NCBI GenBank assembly: GCA_965203345.1
Contig: CBDBCK010000028.1
Coordinates: 1,054,001-1,118,000, forward strand
Direction of reading: 5' to 3'
DNA length: 64,000 nucleotides
Source: CBDBCK01 sp965203345
GTDB lineage: Bacteria > Chloroflexota > Dehalococcoidia > Lucifugimonadales > Lucifugimonadaceae
Part shown: positions 17,638 through 25,561 of the stretch, in pieces
How the letters are laid out: each line of letters opens with the position of its first letter
Numbering within the stretch: the first letter of the stretch is position 1
Position numbers and translations under genes: made by a program
The notes under the pieces: generated by a model
Database searches by the model: none
What the model was told of the DNA's origin: nothing
What the model saw: only the letters and a program-made list of their open reading frames with translations

Positions 17638-18531
17638 ATGATCGAGATATTCGGAAACGACAACCTGAAGTACGAGATGGAACCTTCTTGGCCGTGTCAT
17701 ATGCCTCTGGGCTGGTCGTTCGGCTTGGCGTCGGATGTCGATATAGACTCTCAAGACACTGTGTGGGTTTTTTCAAGGGGCAATCATCCTGTTTCTGCTT
17801 GGAGCGCGTCAGGCGATCTACTCGGTTCATGGGGCGAAGCTTTCTTTAGAGAACCGCATGGTATGCATATTGATGCTCATGACCACATATGGTTAACTGA
17901 AAAACAGCGACACATAGTTACCTGTCATAACCGTGAAGGGGAAATACTCCTCGAATTAGGGAAAAGGGATTATGCTCAAGTTACTGTAACGCCCGACGGC
18001 AAGCACGGACTGCCGTTCAACTCTCCTAGCGGAGTCGCTGTAGCACCTGATGGCAAGGTGTTCGTTGGAGATGGATACGGAAACAGACGAATCCACCGGT
18101 TTTCAGCTTCAGGTGAACTGGAACTGTCGTGGGGACGCGCTGGAACAGGCAAGGGCGAATTCGCCCTTGTCCACAAAGTCTCTGTGTCTCCCGACGGCAG
18201 GGTGTTTGTGTGCGATAGAGAAAATAACAGGATACAGATATTCTCACCAGACGGGGAGTGGCTCACCGAATGGGATGAGGATATGGCGGCTCCTGGAGAC
18301 GTCTATTTTGGATTTAGAGGTCTTGTGTACGTAGTGGAGCAGGGTAAAGGTTCAGGCGTATCAATATGGACTCCTGAAGGAGAACGTCTGACTGGTTGGC
18401 GTGGGTGTGATCCAGAAAAAGTGCTAGGTGCTGCTCACGGGATATCCACGGACTCTAATGGCAATGTCTACGTAGCAGAGATAGGTATGCCCGGACGTGG
18501 ACAACGTGTCAGGAGATTCAATAAACTCTAA
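17638..18531 (+). CDS. NHL repeat beta-propeller protein 3
   Basis: This 297-residue protein is the third and most diverged tandem NHL paralogue. It keeps G-Y-G-N-R-R-I-H-R-F and CDRENNRIQIF at the positions equivalent to NHL 1 and 2, and DSNGNVYVAEIG near the C-terminus, but is shorter in blades 4-5. It has no signal peptide. The gap to NHL 2 is 45 bp with only a weak ribosome site, suggesting lower translation. As with the others the activity is unknown. Confidence 0.82.
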   Translation: MIEIFGNDNLKYEMEPSWPCHMPLGWSFGLASDVDIDSQDTVWVFSRGNHPVSAWSASGDLLGSWGEAFFREPHGMHIDAHDHIWLTEKQRHIVTCHNREGEILLELGKRDYAQVTVTPDGKHGLPFNSPSGVAVAPDGKVFVGDGYGNRRIHRFSASGELELSWGRAGTGKGEFALVHKVSVSPDGRVFVCDRENNRIQIFSPDGEWLTEWDEDMAAPGDVYFGFRGLVYVVEQGKGSGVSIWTPEGERLTGWRGCDPEKVLGAAHGISTDSNGNVYVAEIGMPGRGQRVRRFNKL

Positions 18532-18903
18532 CCAAGGAATAGGATAACAAAAAGCATGCACCTTCGAGAATCTGGCCGATAAATGTCTACAGTGATTCAT
18601 AACACAAGGCTAATAATATTCTCAGAAGCATAATTAAATATTACGAACCTGCAACACAATCTTGGCATGTAATAGAGCGGGACAATTGATACAAGGTGCA
18701 CACGTCCCTGAATATAGGATTAGACAGAAATAAGGGAAGTAAACGGGGTCGTCTGCGCCGATTTAACCAATATGACTACGGATGTCTAATATGACAACTC
18801 AGGATGAGTAAGCAGTTAATTGGTTCAAGGTCGAACATAAAAACAGACATATGCTAAGTTACTAAAGATAGTCATGCATATTCTTAACAGGAGCGATCTG
18901 GGT
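18532..18903. other. Convergent intergenic region without recognised features
   Basis: This 372-bp gap lies between the ends of NHL 3 (plus) and cbiO (minus). All six frames are broken by frequent stops. I see no intrinsic terminator with a T-run, no repeat array and no RNA gene signature. Confidence 0.6.
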
Positions 18904-19623
18904 CTATAATCCCGCTTCTTCAAGCAATACAGAATCGTTCAATATATCTCTTGCGGATCCGTCTGCAATAATCCTCCCTGCATTCATCAACAGACAACGC
19001 GGGAACGCTGCCATAATTAAATCAGAATCATGAGTAGCTACCAAGAGAGTGGTCGGTAATTCTCTGAAGAGTTCAATAAGCGCTCGTTTACTCCGTGGAT
19101 CGAGATTTGCGGAAGGTTCATCAGCTGCTATGATTCGAGGTTGCATTGATAGTACCGTGGCGATAGCCGCCATACGCTTTTGACCGGCGCTTAGTTCGTA
19201 CGGGGCTTTCTCAGCGTTGGCACGCAATTTGACGGCGCCTAGAGCATCATGAGTGCGTTTGCTTATTTCTTCAGGTGGCAAACCCATATGGATTGGACCG
19301 AACTCTACGTCTTCTTGTACCGTTGCAGAGAATAGCTGATTATCTGGATTGTCAAAGACCAGACCTACCATTGCCCTCACTTGGCTAAGAACCTTTCTAG
19401 ACGCTGAATCGACCCTTGTGCCAAAAATTGACACCTTGCCTGTCCCCTTCAGTAGTCCTATCAGATGAAGCAAAAGGGTCGATTTGCCCGCCCCATTTGC
19501 ACCAGCTAAGGCAACCTTCTCTCCCTCCTCTATCCGTAAGTTCACCCCTCTAAGCACCTGGAAACCGTTGTTACGGTAGGTGAACTGCAGGTCAGTGATT
19601 TCTACGGCAGGATGCTTTTTCAT
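18904..19623 (-). CDS. cbiO: Cobalt/nickel ECF transporter ATPase CbiO
   Basis: This 239-residue ABC ATPase has Walker A GANGAGKST at 41-49, the Q-loop region around DNPDNQLFSATV (91-102), the signature LSAGQKR at 144-150 and Walker B IIAADEP at 164-170, with a switch His in ATHDSD. The DNPDNQ(L/I)F block is typical of CbiO/EcfA ATPases of energy-coupling-factor transporters. It drives nickel or cobalt uptake with CbiQ and CbiM. It overlaps the cbiQ stop by 4 bp and ends the transporter operon. Confidence 0.93.
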   Translation of the reverse strand: MKKHPAVEITDLQFTYRNNGFQVLRGVNLRIEEGEKVALAGANGAGKSTLLLHLIGLLKGTGKVSIFGTRVDSASRKVLSQVRAMVGLVFDNPDNQLFSATVQEDVEFGPIHMGLPPEEISKRTHDALGAVKLRANAEKAPYELSAGQKRMAAIATVLSMQPRIIAADEPSANLDPRSKRALIELFRELPTTLLVATHDSDLIMAAFPRCLLMNAGRIIADGSARDILNDSVLLEEAGL

Positions 19624-20420
19624 AGCAGCATTCTTATGGCTGTAGCCATGAATATCATAGTCCCAACGATTCCTCCGGTATAAACTGCATTTTTGAGAGC
19701 GAATGCCTTCATCATGGAAGGATAGTTTGGGTTATTTCCGTATCCTCTTGCGACCATGGCTGAATGAACCTGTTCGCTGCGTATTAGGGTACGTATAAAA
19801 AACGTCCCGGTCATACTGCCTGCAATTTTTGCACGCCAGGCTAACGAACCTCCTCCTCTGTATTCAGGTACAGTTGCGCTTCGTGAGTTTCTCGCGTTGA
19901 GCATATGCCGAGCTTCCTCTATAAGGAGGTTCATATATCGGTAAGTGGAGCTCAAAATCTCCACAAAGACCGCTGGAATCCGAAACCAGCGCATGGCGTT
20001 CAAAGTTTCAGAGAACGGTGTAACCGCCATAAAGAGACCAACTGCACCGGCGGATAGAAGTGACACCACAACAATACTCACTGCAAAAACAATCCCTTCT
20101 TGAGTCACAGACAAGTTCCACCATCCTATAGAGATGTGCCACAACGCAGTTCCCTTTTTTGTGAACATAGCGGGTACGGTCGCTAAGCTGAAGGGTAGCG
20201 CAGCAATGGCACGTCTGATAATCAATGTAGGGGAGAAGCGCGCTATGATGACCACCATAAGCAGAAGAGCAAACGCTATGCCGAACCCCCACCAGTATCC
20301 TTTAGGGATGAGGCTTACAGATATTGCGAATCCCAGAAGAATGAGTAACTTCGATCGGGCGTCTATAGCATGGATAAAGCTCTCTCGTTTTATGTATAAG
20401 GAAAGGCGTCTGGAGGTCAT
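19620..20420 (-). CDS. cbiQ: ECF transporter transmembrane protein CbiQ
   Basis: This 266-residue protein is the coupling (T) component of a Ni/Co ECF transporter. It has several membrane helices, a cytoplasmic helix pair with the A-R-G-x(Y)-G style motif (SAMVARGYGNN, near residues 221-231) that contacts CbiO, and the conserved S-S-T-Y-R-Y-M-N-L segment. The ATG at 20420 sits in a perfect inverted repeat that includes its GGAGG ribosome site (see the hairpin entry). The gap to the upstream small membrane gene is 91 bp. Metal specificity, nickel or cobalt, is not readable. Confidence 0.92.
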   Translation of the reverse strand: MTSRRLSLYIKRESFIHAIDARSKLLILLGFAISVSLIPKGYWWGFGIAFALLLMVVIIARFSPTLIIRRAIAALPFSLATVPAMFTKKGTALWHISIGWWNLSVTQEGIVFAVSIVVVSLLSAGAVGLFMAVTPFSETLNAMRWFRIPAVFVEILSSTYRYMNLLIEEARHMLNARNSRSATVPEYRGGGSLAWRAKIAGSMTGTFFIRTLIRSEQVHSAMVARGYGNNPNYPSMMKAFALKNAVYTGGIVGTMIFMATAIRMLL

Positions 20421-20437
20421 GTCATGACCTCCAGACG
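20407..20437 (-). promoter_or_regulatory. 15-bp perfect inverted repeat covering the cbiQ ribosome site and start codon
   Basis: Plus-strand arms CGTCTGGAGGTCATG (20407-20421) and CATGACCTCCAGACG (20423-20437) are exact reverse complements with one base between. In the minus-strand mRNA the 5' arm contains GGAGG, and the 3' arm contains the cbiQ AUG and codons 2-5, which act as an anti-Shine-Dalgarno. The hairpin would have about 13-14 pairs with a 3-5 base loop. It should hide the ribosome site unless it is unwound by translation of the upstream gene, a protein, or a metal-responsive factor. The repeat is seen directly; regulation is inferred. Confidence 0.75.
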
Positions 20438-20511
20438 GTAGCGGCGAAGTTTAATTCGGTACTGAACACAACATGCTGCCTAGAGAGGAAAAATTATTGC
20501 GCCCGCAAATT

Positions 20512-20805
20512 TTAAGATTTTTTTGCACCATCGGTTTTGCGAGATGCTCGCGCTCTTGCCGCGAGGGCTGTGATAGTAACCCCAAGAACATATAGCACAG
20601 TTATACCGGTTGCTGCCGGAAGCCACTCGGCTAAAAAGTGGTTGCTGATACCTTCCATAAAGCCAAAAAGCATCAACGCGTCCCTATTTTCCAAGTTAGT
20701 ATAAAGAGTGATTCGTTCAACAGCATCAGGCGACCGAGAGGCAAACGGTATAACCAAGCTCATAACAAGCAACAGGAGATAACCGGCCAGGATGCGTCGC
20801 TTCAA
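20512..20805 (-). CDS. PDGLE/CbiN-like accessory membrane protein of the Ni/Co transporter
   Basis: This 97-residue protein has two membrane helices (about residues 5-23 and 59-82) around an extracytoplasmic loop with the SRSPDAVERI stretch, matching the PDGLE-type (NikN/CbiL-like) small components found between CbiM and CbiQ genes. It probably stabilises or gates CbiM. The canonical PDGLE pentapeptide reads PDAVE here. It uses a TTG start with a weak ribosome site. Its place between cbiM and cbiQ supports the call. Confidence 0.75.
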   Translation of the reverse strand: MKRRILAGYLLLLVMSLVIPFASRSPDAVERITLYTNLENRDALMLFGFMEGISNHFLAEWLPAATGITVLYVLGVTITALAARARASRKTDGAKKS

Positions 20806-20919
20806 TTACGGTTGCCCTGAACCCTAACCTGTAGACCAAATCGATTACAGATTATAACCTTATGGTCAATCTGTGAGTAGAATGGATTACTCGTTTTCTC
20901 GTACAACATATACCTGGTT

Positions 20920-21588
20920 TTAATGCACGTACTCCATTCGCCTGAATAAAACCACGGCTCCAGCCGTTATTGCGCCTTCAGCCAATCCGAGCAGGGCGTG
21001 AGTAGCTAATAGAGCGTACAGTAGCAACCCTAGAGGTAATACCTGAGAGAGCCCTAGCTCTAACGCAACAGCCAAAGCTACCACCATCACCGAGACCCAG
21101 CCCGCTAGGAAAGCGGCTATCCACTCTCTGCCTCTTCCATTTGCGAAGCGAAGAGTGACGCGATGAACTACCCAAGCAGAAACGGGAGCTAATACCGCCA
21201 AATTGAAGGAGTTCGCTCCGAGAGCTATGAGACCCCCATCCTGAAAGAGGAGAGCCTGCAAAGTTGTCACTGATGCCAATGCCAAGATAGCTACTGGTAA
21301 CCCCAATGTTATCGCCGCTAATGCTCCACCTATGAGATGAGCAGACACCCCTACGGCTACTGGAAAATTCAGTAGCTGAGCCCCGAAAGTGAATGCTGCC
21401 ATCACTCCTGTCAAAGGCACTAATCGACCTTCTATCTGATTACGGCTACTTCTTACAGATGAAGCGATAGCTGTGGTGAACAAGACCCATCCTAATACGA
21501 TAACCGGAAGGCTAAAAAAACCATCGGGAGCGTGAAGAGCCAAGAAATTCAGCCCAAGGGCCTCACCAAATTCTGCCATGTTAAGCAT
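20920..21588 (-). CDS. cbiM: Cobalt/nickel ECF substrate-binding protein CbiM/NikM
   Basis: This 222-residue S component has six or seven membrane helices. Usual CbiM/NikM begin Met-His-(I)-PDGF, where the free N-terminal amine, His2 and a later His chelate the metal. Here HAPDGFFS starts only at residue 19, after a short non-polar leader, and the later ligand block is V-S-A-H-L-I-G-G (about residues 82-89). Either a leader is removed to expose His, or the site differs. The gene begins 50 bp after the malate synthase stop and may be transcribed from upstream. Confidence 0.88.
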   Translation of the reverse strand: MLNMAEFGEALGLNFLALHAPDGFFSLPVIVLGWVLFTTAIASSVRSSRNQIEGRLVPLTGVMAAFTFGAQLLNFPVAVGVSAHLIGGALAAITLGLPVAILALASVTTLQALLFQDGGLIALGANSFNLAVLAPVSAWVVHRVTLRFANGRGREWIAAFLAGWVSVMVVALAVALELGLSQVLPLGLLLYALLATHALLGLAEGAITAGAVVLFRRMEYVH

Positions 21589-21638
21589 CTTATATTAGAA
21601 ACTCTCAGCTTTTAACTTCAAAAGTTCTTCACAGTTGG

Positions 21639-23309
21639 TCACGGAAGAGAGTCCGGTGAAGTGGCTATTTCTAAGAGTTTCGACCTAGGATATGAACCAA
21701 GACTCCGAAAGTTCATGTCCAGATAGTTAACTGTCCACTTCATAGCGATTTTCCCTGCTGCCTTGTACCTTTTAACTTGAGATGCGTCGGCGCTTTTACC
21801 TAGGCTTGATATGATGCTTTCCACTTCCGATACAAGGACCCGATGAGCTAGTTCTCTGCTGTGTCGTTCTCCGGTGTCTTCGCATAGGGCTCCATGTAGG
21901 ACTCTCTGCGCTATCTGAGCGACTGATATGCGTGCAGTAGCCAAGTCTTCCATCAAGGCGGGGCGTCTCCCCGGGCGACCTGCAAGCCTATCTATCCCTT
22001 TTGCCCCTCTGCCGTTAAGCCATCCTTCAATGTATTCGATAAGCATTCGAGCGTTTTGTCTAGTGCCCTCAAACGTTATTGGACCGGGTGGAGTTTCTAC
22101 CACTATTGGGAAATCATCAGCATTTGAGGAAATGTTGCCGACCCCCGACGCGTGCTTGTCTTTAAACGGATCTGCCGCCGTTTTCATATGGTAAATGTGC
22201 GCTACCCATGCTCTTATGAAACCTTGCTCTGCTTCCCATCGCTTATCAGCTGTTATCGCTTCGGCCGCTTTGGTGTTGATAGCTTCGTCTCGAGAGGGAA
22301 GGGCAGTCGCCATTCCGCCTATGGGCACAGCGTCGTGAGCTCTGCATATAGCGACCAGTCTCCGGAAGATATTAGCTATAAACGGGGTACCCATTACGGA
22401 TACGTCAAACCTATCTGGCCAGACCGCGTCAGGGTTTGTCATAGAATATTCAAGCAAACTTGCCTTCAGATCCCAGCGTGCAGCGTTCAAACCAGCCGCG
22501 TACTCTCCCAAGGTTTTTAAGGACTGCTCCATGCACATCACTATAGGAAGTGATTCCACCAAAGGAATAGCACGAATAATCGCTTCTTTAAGGGAAGGAA
22601 TTTTGTCCCTAATAGAATCAAACATGTCTCGGTATATTGCTGCTTCTTCTGGAGTTTCCATCTTTGGAAGGTAAAAGTATATACCCTGCCCTCGTTCCGC
22701 CTGTGCAACCCCTGCATGGAAAAGTGTGGCGGCTGTTCCCAATATAGAAGCGGGGATCGGACTACCGTCTACCGTATAATCAGGTTCATCTAAATGAAGG
22801 CCGCGCTCTCTGTGCATGAAAAATGGTATATTGCCTGGAGCCAGCTCGTAATGCTTGCCTGTCTGAGGGTTATCAAACTGCACAGTTCCCTTTACAGCGT
22901 TGAGACGATTTCGTGACGCTTGGATGGTATCTTCAATTGAATGTCCTCCTGAGTCTTCGTCATCATCTAGATAGCCTTCTGCTCTCTCTCCTTCCGGTCC
23001 AAAATTCAGTGCGTTTATAAACATAGAGGTAATGGAGGCGGGTCCGGATATCTCAATGCCCGGTTTGCGTAGCTCTTCTGGCATGGGTGATACCTTCCAG
23101 TCGCCCGAAGCATCATCAGAGGAAGGGTGAGGTAGTGTGCCGTTACCATCCAGAGAAATCATAAGCATTTCTGTTCGTACGCGCCTTACCTGTTTTATAC
23201 GCTCTTTGAACTCATCATAAAGAGTGGAAGTCAGCTCTTTGAACTCGGGTGTAAAGATATCTTCTCCACTGTTTGATGATCTGAAGGCGACTCGGTCTTC
23301 TGAATGCAT
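21639..23309 (-). CDS. Malate synthase A-like protein (divergent)
   Basis: This 556-residue protein aligns along its length with malate synthase A, which condenses glyoxylate and acetyl-CoA to malate. Landmarks are HRERGLHL (166-173), VESLPIVM with the metal-binding Glu (251-258), AGLNAARWDL (272-281), the GGMAT-x-L-P-S-R-D-E block, and MEDLATARIS with the presumed catalytic Asp. Departures from the consensus are notable: R-P-R-G reads R-E-R-G, R-W-D-Y reads R-W-D-L, and W-I-A-H-P-G reads W-V-A-H-I-Y. Activity on glyoxylate is likely but a related substrate is possible. It lies 83 bp after rpoD, with a GAGGAG ribosome site. Confidence 0.8.
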   Translation of the reverse strand: MHSEDRVAFRSSNSGEDIFTPEFKELTSTLYDEFKERIKQVRRVRTEMLMISLDGNGTLPHPSSDDASGDWKVSPMPEELRKPGIEISGPASITSMFINALNFGPEGERAEGYLDDDEDSGGHSIEDTIQASRNRLNAVKGTVQFDNPQTGKHYELAPGNIPFFMHRERGLHLDEPDYTVDGSPIPASILGTAATLFHAGVAQAERGQGIYFYLPKMETPEEAAIYRDMFDSIRDKIPSLKEAIIRAIPLVESLPIVMCMEQSLKTLGEYAAGLNAARWDLKASLLEYSMTNPDAVWPDRFDVSVMGTPFIANIFRRLVAICRAHDAVPIGGMATALPSRDEAINTKAAEAITADKRWEAEQGFIRAWVAHIYHMKTAADPFKDKHASGVGNISSNADDFPIVVETPPGPITFEGTRQNARMLIEYIEGWLNGRGAKGIDRLAGRPGRRPALMEDLATARISVAQIAQRVLHGALCEDTGERHSRELAHRVLVSEVESIISSLGKSADASQVKRYKAAGKIAMKWTVNYLDMNFRSLGSYPRSKLLEIATSPDSLP

Positions 23310-23392
23310 AAAATCTCCTCGTCTATGTTTTTTGACGTATTTGGTTGCGAAATCCTGAGCAGTATGCGAGCTTTTAGGGGGGCTTATACAAA

Positions 23393-25246
23393 CTATATGA
23401 GCAGTTCGCGAAGCTCGCTAGTCATTTTATCGCCTCGGATTCGGGTAAGGGCTCTTCTTTCTATTTGCCGTATTCGTTCTCTAGTCAAATTCATCGTTTG
23501 TCCTATCTCCTCAAGAGTACGTGGCGTATCGTCGTCTATTCCGAAACGCATCTTAAGGACGATTCTCTCTCTTTCTGTGAGTTGCTCTAGAAGAGACTGT
23601 ACGGAGTCTTGCATAGCTTTTTTGGATGCTTCGTTTGCAGGTGTCGTTTCGGATGTGTCTTCCACCAGATCACCCAATTCGTTCTCAGAGTCTTCGCCGA
23701 TAGGCGTTTCCAACGATATTGGATCTTGAGAGACTTGCATAATCTCGGCAACTCGCTTAGGATCCACCCCAACCCTCTCGGCTAATTCTTCTATGTCAGG
23801 TTCTCTGTTCAGCTCTTGATTCAACTCTCGACGAGCTCGCATAATCTTGTTCAGCGCCTCTACCACATGTACGGGTATGCGTATAGTGCGCGCCTGATCG
23901 GCTATGGCTCGCGTAATCCCTTGTCGTATCCACCACGTCGCATAGGTAGAAAACTTGAACCCTTTTCGGTAATCGAACTTCTCTATGGCTCTTTGTAGCC
24001 CGATGTTGCCTTCTTGCACCAGGTCAAGCATAAAAAGCCCTCTGTTGAGGTGCTTTTTTGCAACGCTCACAACCAAACGCAGATTGGCTAAGTTTAGGTG
24101 CTGTCTTGATTTTTCTCCGTCTCCATGAATCACCTTCAAGCGCGAAGAGAAGATATCTTCTCCTTTCTTTAGTTTCTCCATGAAGTTCTGGTCGGCGAGC
24201 TTTTCCGGAAGATCGTCAATAATAGGCGACTCTCCTAATATGCTAGCTTCGGTAATTTCCGGTGGGAGAAGTTGAGACAAAGCAGATAAAGCTACGAGTT
24301 CCTTCGTCGTCTCTGTCTCGTCTTCAAGGTTCAAAGTATCAGTCAAGTATTTTATAAGTTCTTCGTTGTATTTGCCGTCAATATTTTCTCTTATAAGCTT
24401 GGCGTTGAGTAAGTCTCCCAGGGTTATTGGAGTCTCCAGCCCTAGGAATCTGCCCACTCCGTCTGCCACGTGAGCCTTTGTACTGATCTCTTTTAGTATC
24501 TCGGTGACTGTTACTATCGAATTCTTTGGTCGAAGCTTGCCCAGACGTATATCTTCAGTAGGGATAACCCTTTCAAGCGATGGCTGTTCTTCCACAATCT
24601 CGTATGCTTCCTTAAGATGGTTCAGTGCTTTGGTCTCCATCTTCTGCAATTTCTGAATATGCTTTTTCTCCGGTATTTTACTCTTTTTCGGATCAATGTC
24701 TAGGATCTCCATGAATTCTGGTTCCATAGCGACTTCTTCAAGTGTAAGTCGACGTACATCTTTCATACCAAATCGTAATGAAAGGAGTGTTCTTTCTGAG
24801 GGAGATAGTGATTCAAGCATAGGATCGGCGATGTCGTTCTCTATATTTTCTAGCTTCTGGACTCGCTCAACCTTACTGGCCAGTTCTACTTCTTCCTCGG
24901 CAGTCAACAGGGGGACTCTCCCTATCTCTCGCAAATAGAGCCTGACAGCATCTCCGGCGAGGCTGGCTTCGCCGCTGTCCATCTGGTTGTAGTAGTCTTC
25001 TGAAGAATCGACACTACCCATCTCCTCTATGTGAGTGATAGTATCTGAAGAACTGGATCTGATAACCATATCCGACTCTTCATCTTCTAATGCAAGTAAA
25101 GGAGAATGAGAGAACTCTGAATCGTTGTCTTCCGATTCCTTTTCCTCTTCTTCCTCAGAGTATTCCTCATCAGCCTCTTCCCCTGCCTGAGCATAGAGCT
25201 GTTCAATGTACTTGTCTGTAGCTTTTGCTCTTCTACGTCGAGACAA
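23393..25246 (-). CDS. rpoD: Housekeeping RNA polymerase sigma factor RpoD
   Basis: This 617-residue primary sigma-70 factor has region 1.2 at about 99-130, region 2 at 383-453 (core FDYRKGFKFSTYATWWIRQ), region 3 at 455-535 and region 4 at 554-605. The N-terminus has a long acidic stretch (residues 23-60). Between regions 1.2 and 2 lies a large non-conserved segment; residues 144-212 resemble a second, interrupted region 4. It starts at TTG 25246, and AAAGGA precedes it. A partial, decayed duplicate follows upstream at 25562-26737. It recruits core polymerase to most promoters in the cell. Confidence 0.96.
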   Translation of the reverse strand: MSRRRRAKATDKYIEQLYAQAGEEADEEYSEEEEEKESEDNDSEFSHSPLLALEDEESDMVIRSSSSDTITHIEEMGSVDSSEDYYNQMDSGEASLAGDAVRLYLREIGRVPLLTAEEEVELASKVERVQKLENIENDIADPMLESLSPSERTLLSLRFGMKDVRRLTLEEVAMEPEFMEILDIDPKKSKIPEKKHIQKLQKMETKALNHLKEAYEIVEEQPSLERVIPTEDIRLGKLRPKNSIVTVTEILKEISTKAHVADGVGRFLGLETPITLGDLLNAKLIRENIDGKYNEELIKYLTDTLNLEDETETTKELVALSALSQLLPPEITEASILGESPIIDDLPEKLADQNFMEKLKKGEDIFSSRLKVIHGDGEKSRQHLNLANLRLVVSVAKKHLNRGLFMLDLVQEGNIGLQRAIEKFDYRKGFKFSTYATWWIRQGITRAIADQARTIRIPVHVVEALNKIMRARRELNQELNREPDIEELAERVGVDPKRVAEIMQVSQDPISLETPIGEDSENELGDLVEDTSETTPANEASKKAMQDSVQSLLEQLTERERIVLKMRFGIDDDTPRTLEEIGQTMNLTRERIRQIERRALTRIRGDKMTSELRELLI

Positions 25247-25559
25247 TTCGTTATTCCTTTTCTAAAATACTAAACTGATGCTTGTTTACCTTGGAGTTTT
25301 TAACTTACCCCTATGTAAAAGTATACCTTGCGTATAAGGAGTAGAAGATATTACAGGCTAAAATTCAATTATATGAGTGCTTACATCAAATACTTTAAAA
25401 CGATTGAGAGGCTTTCAATGGACAATAAATTCAGCTATGAAGCTCTATGGTCCAAAAAATCGGCCGACCAACCACTGGTTCCAACCACCTGCGCAAAATA
25501 CGATTTACCCTGCTCCTGAAACTCAGCCCTTGGACGAGCTTGCCCAAGCTCTAAGGGCA
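23867..25559. repeat. Tandem duplication, copy A (rpoD side)
   Basis: This 1693-bp unit spans rpoD from region 2 through its start, the divergent intergenic region and the first 143 bp of an aminotransferase gene. It recurs at 25562-27060 at high identity in the same orientation. Copy A holds the intact rpoD; copy B leads into the intact aminotransferase. The junction at 25560-25561 joins aminotransferase codons straight to rpoD sequence. Confidence 0.85.
25417..25559 (+). pseudogene. Truncated duplicate of the aminotransferase 5' end
   Basis: The first 143 bp repeat the start of the intact aminotransferase gene at 26908, from the ATG and its GAGGCTTTCA leader to CTAAGGGCA. About 10 bp are missing around 25504, which breaks the frame, and the sequence then runs into rpoD-derived DNA. 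It cannot make a functional enzyme. Confidence 0.88.
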
Positions 25560-25561
25560 AA

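Noticed and set aside
21589..21638. Cobalamin or nickel riboswitch before cbiM
   Set aside because: Only 50 bp separate cbiM from the malate synthase stop, and no conserved riboswitch core is seen.
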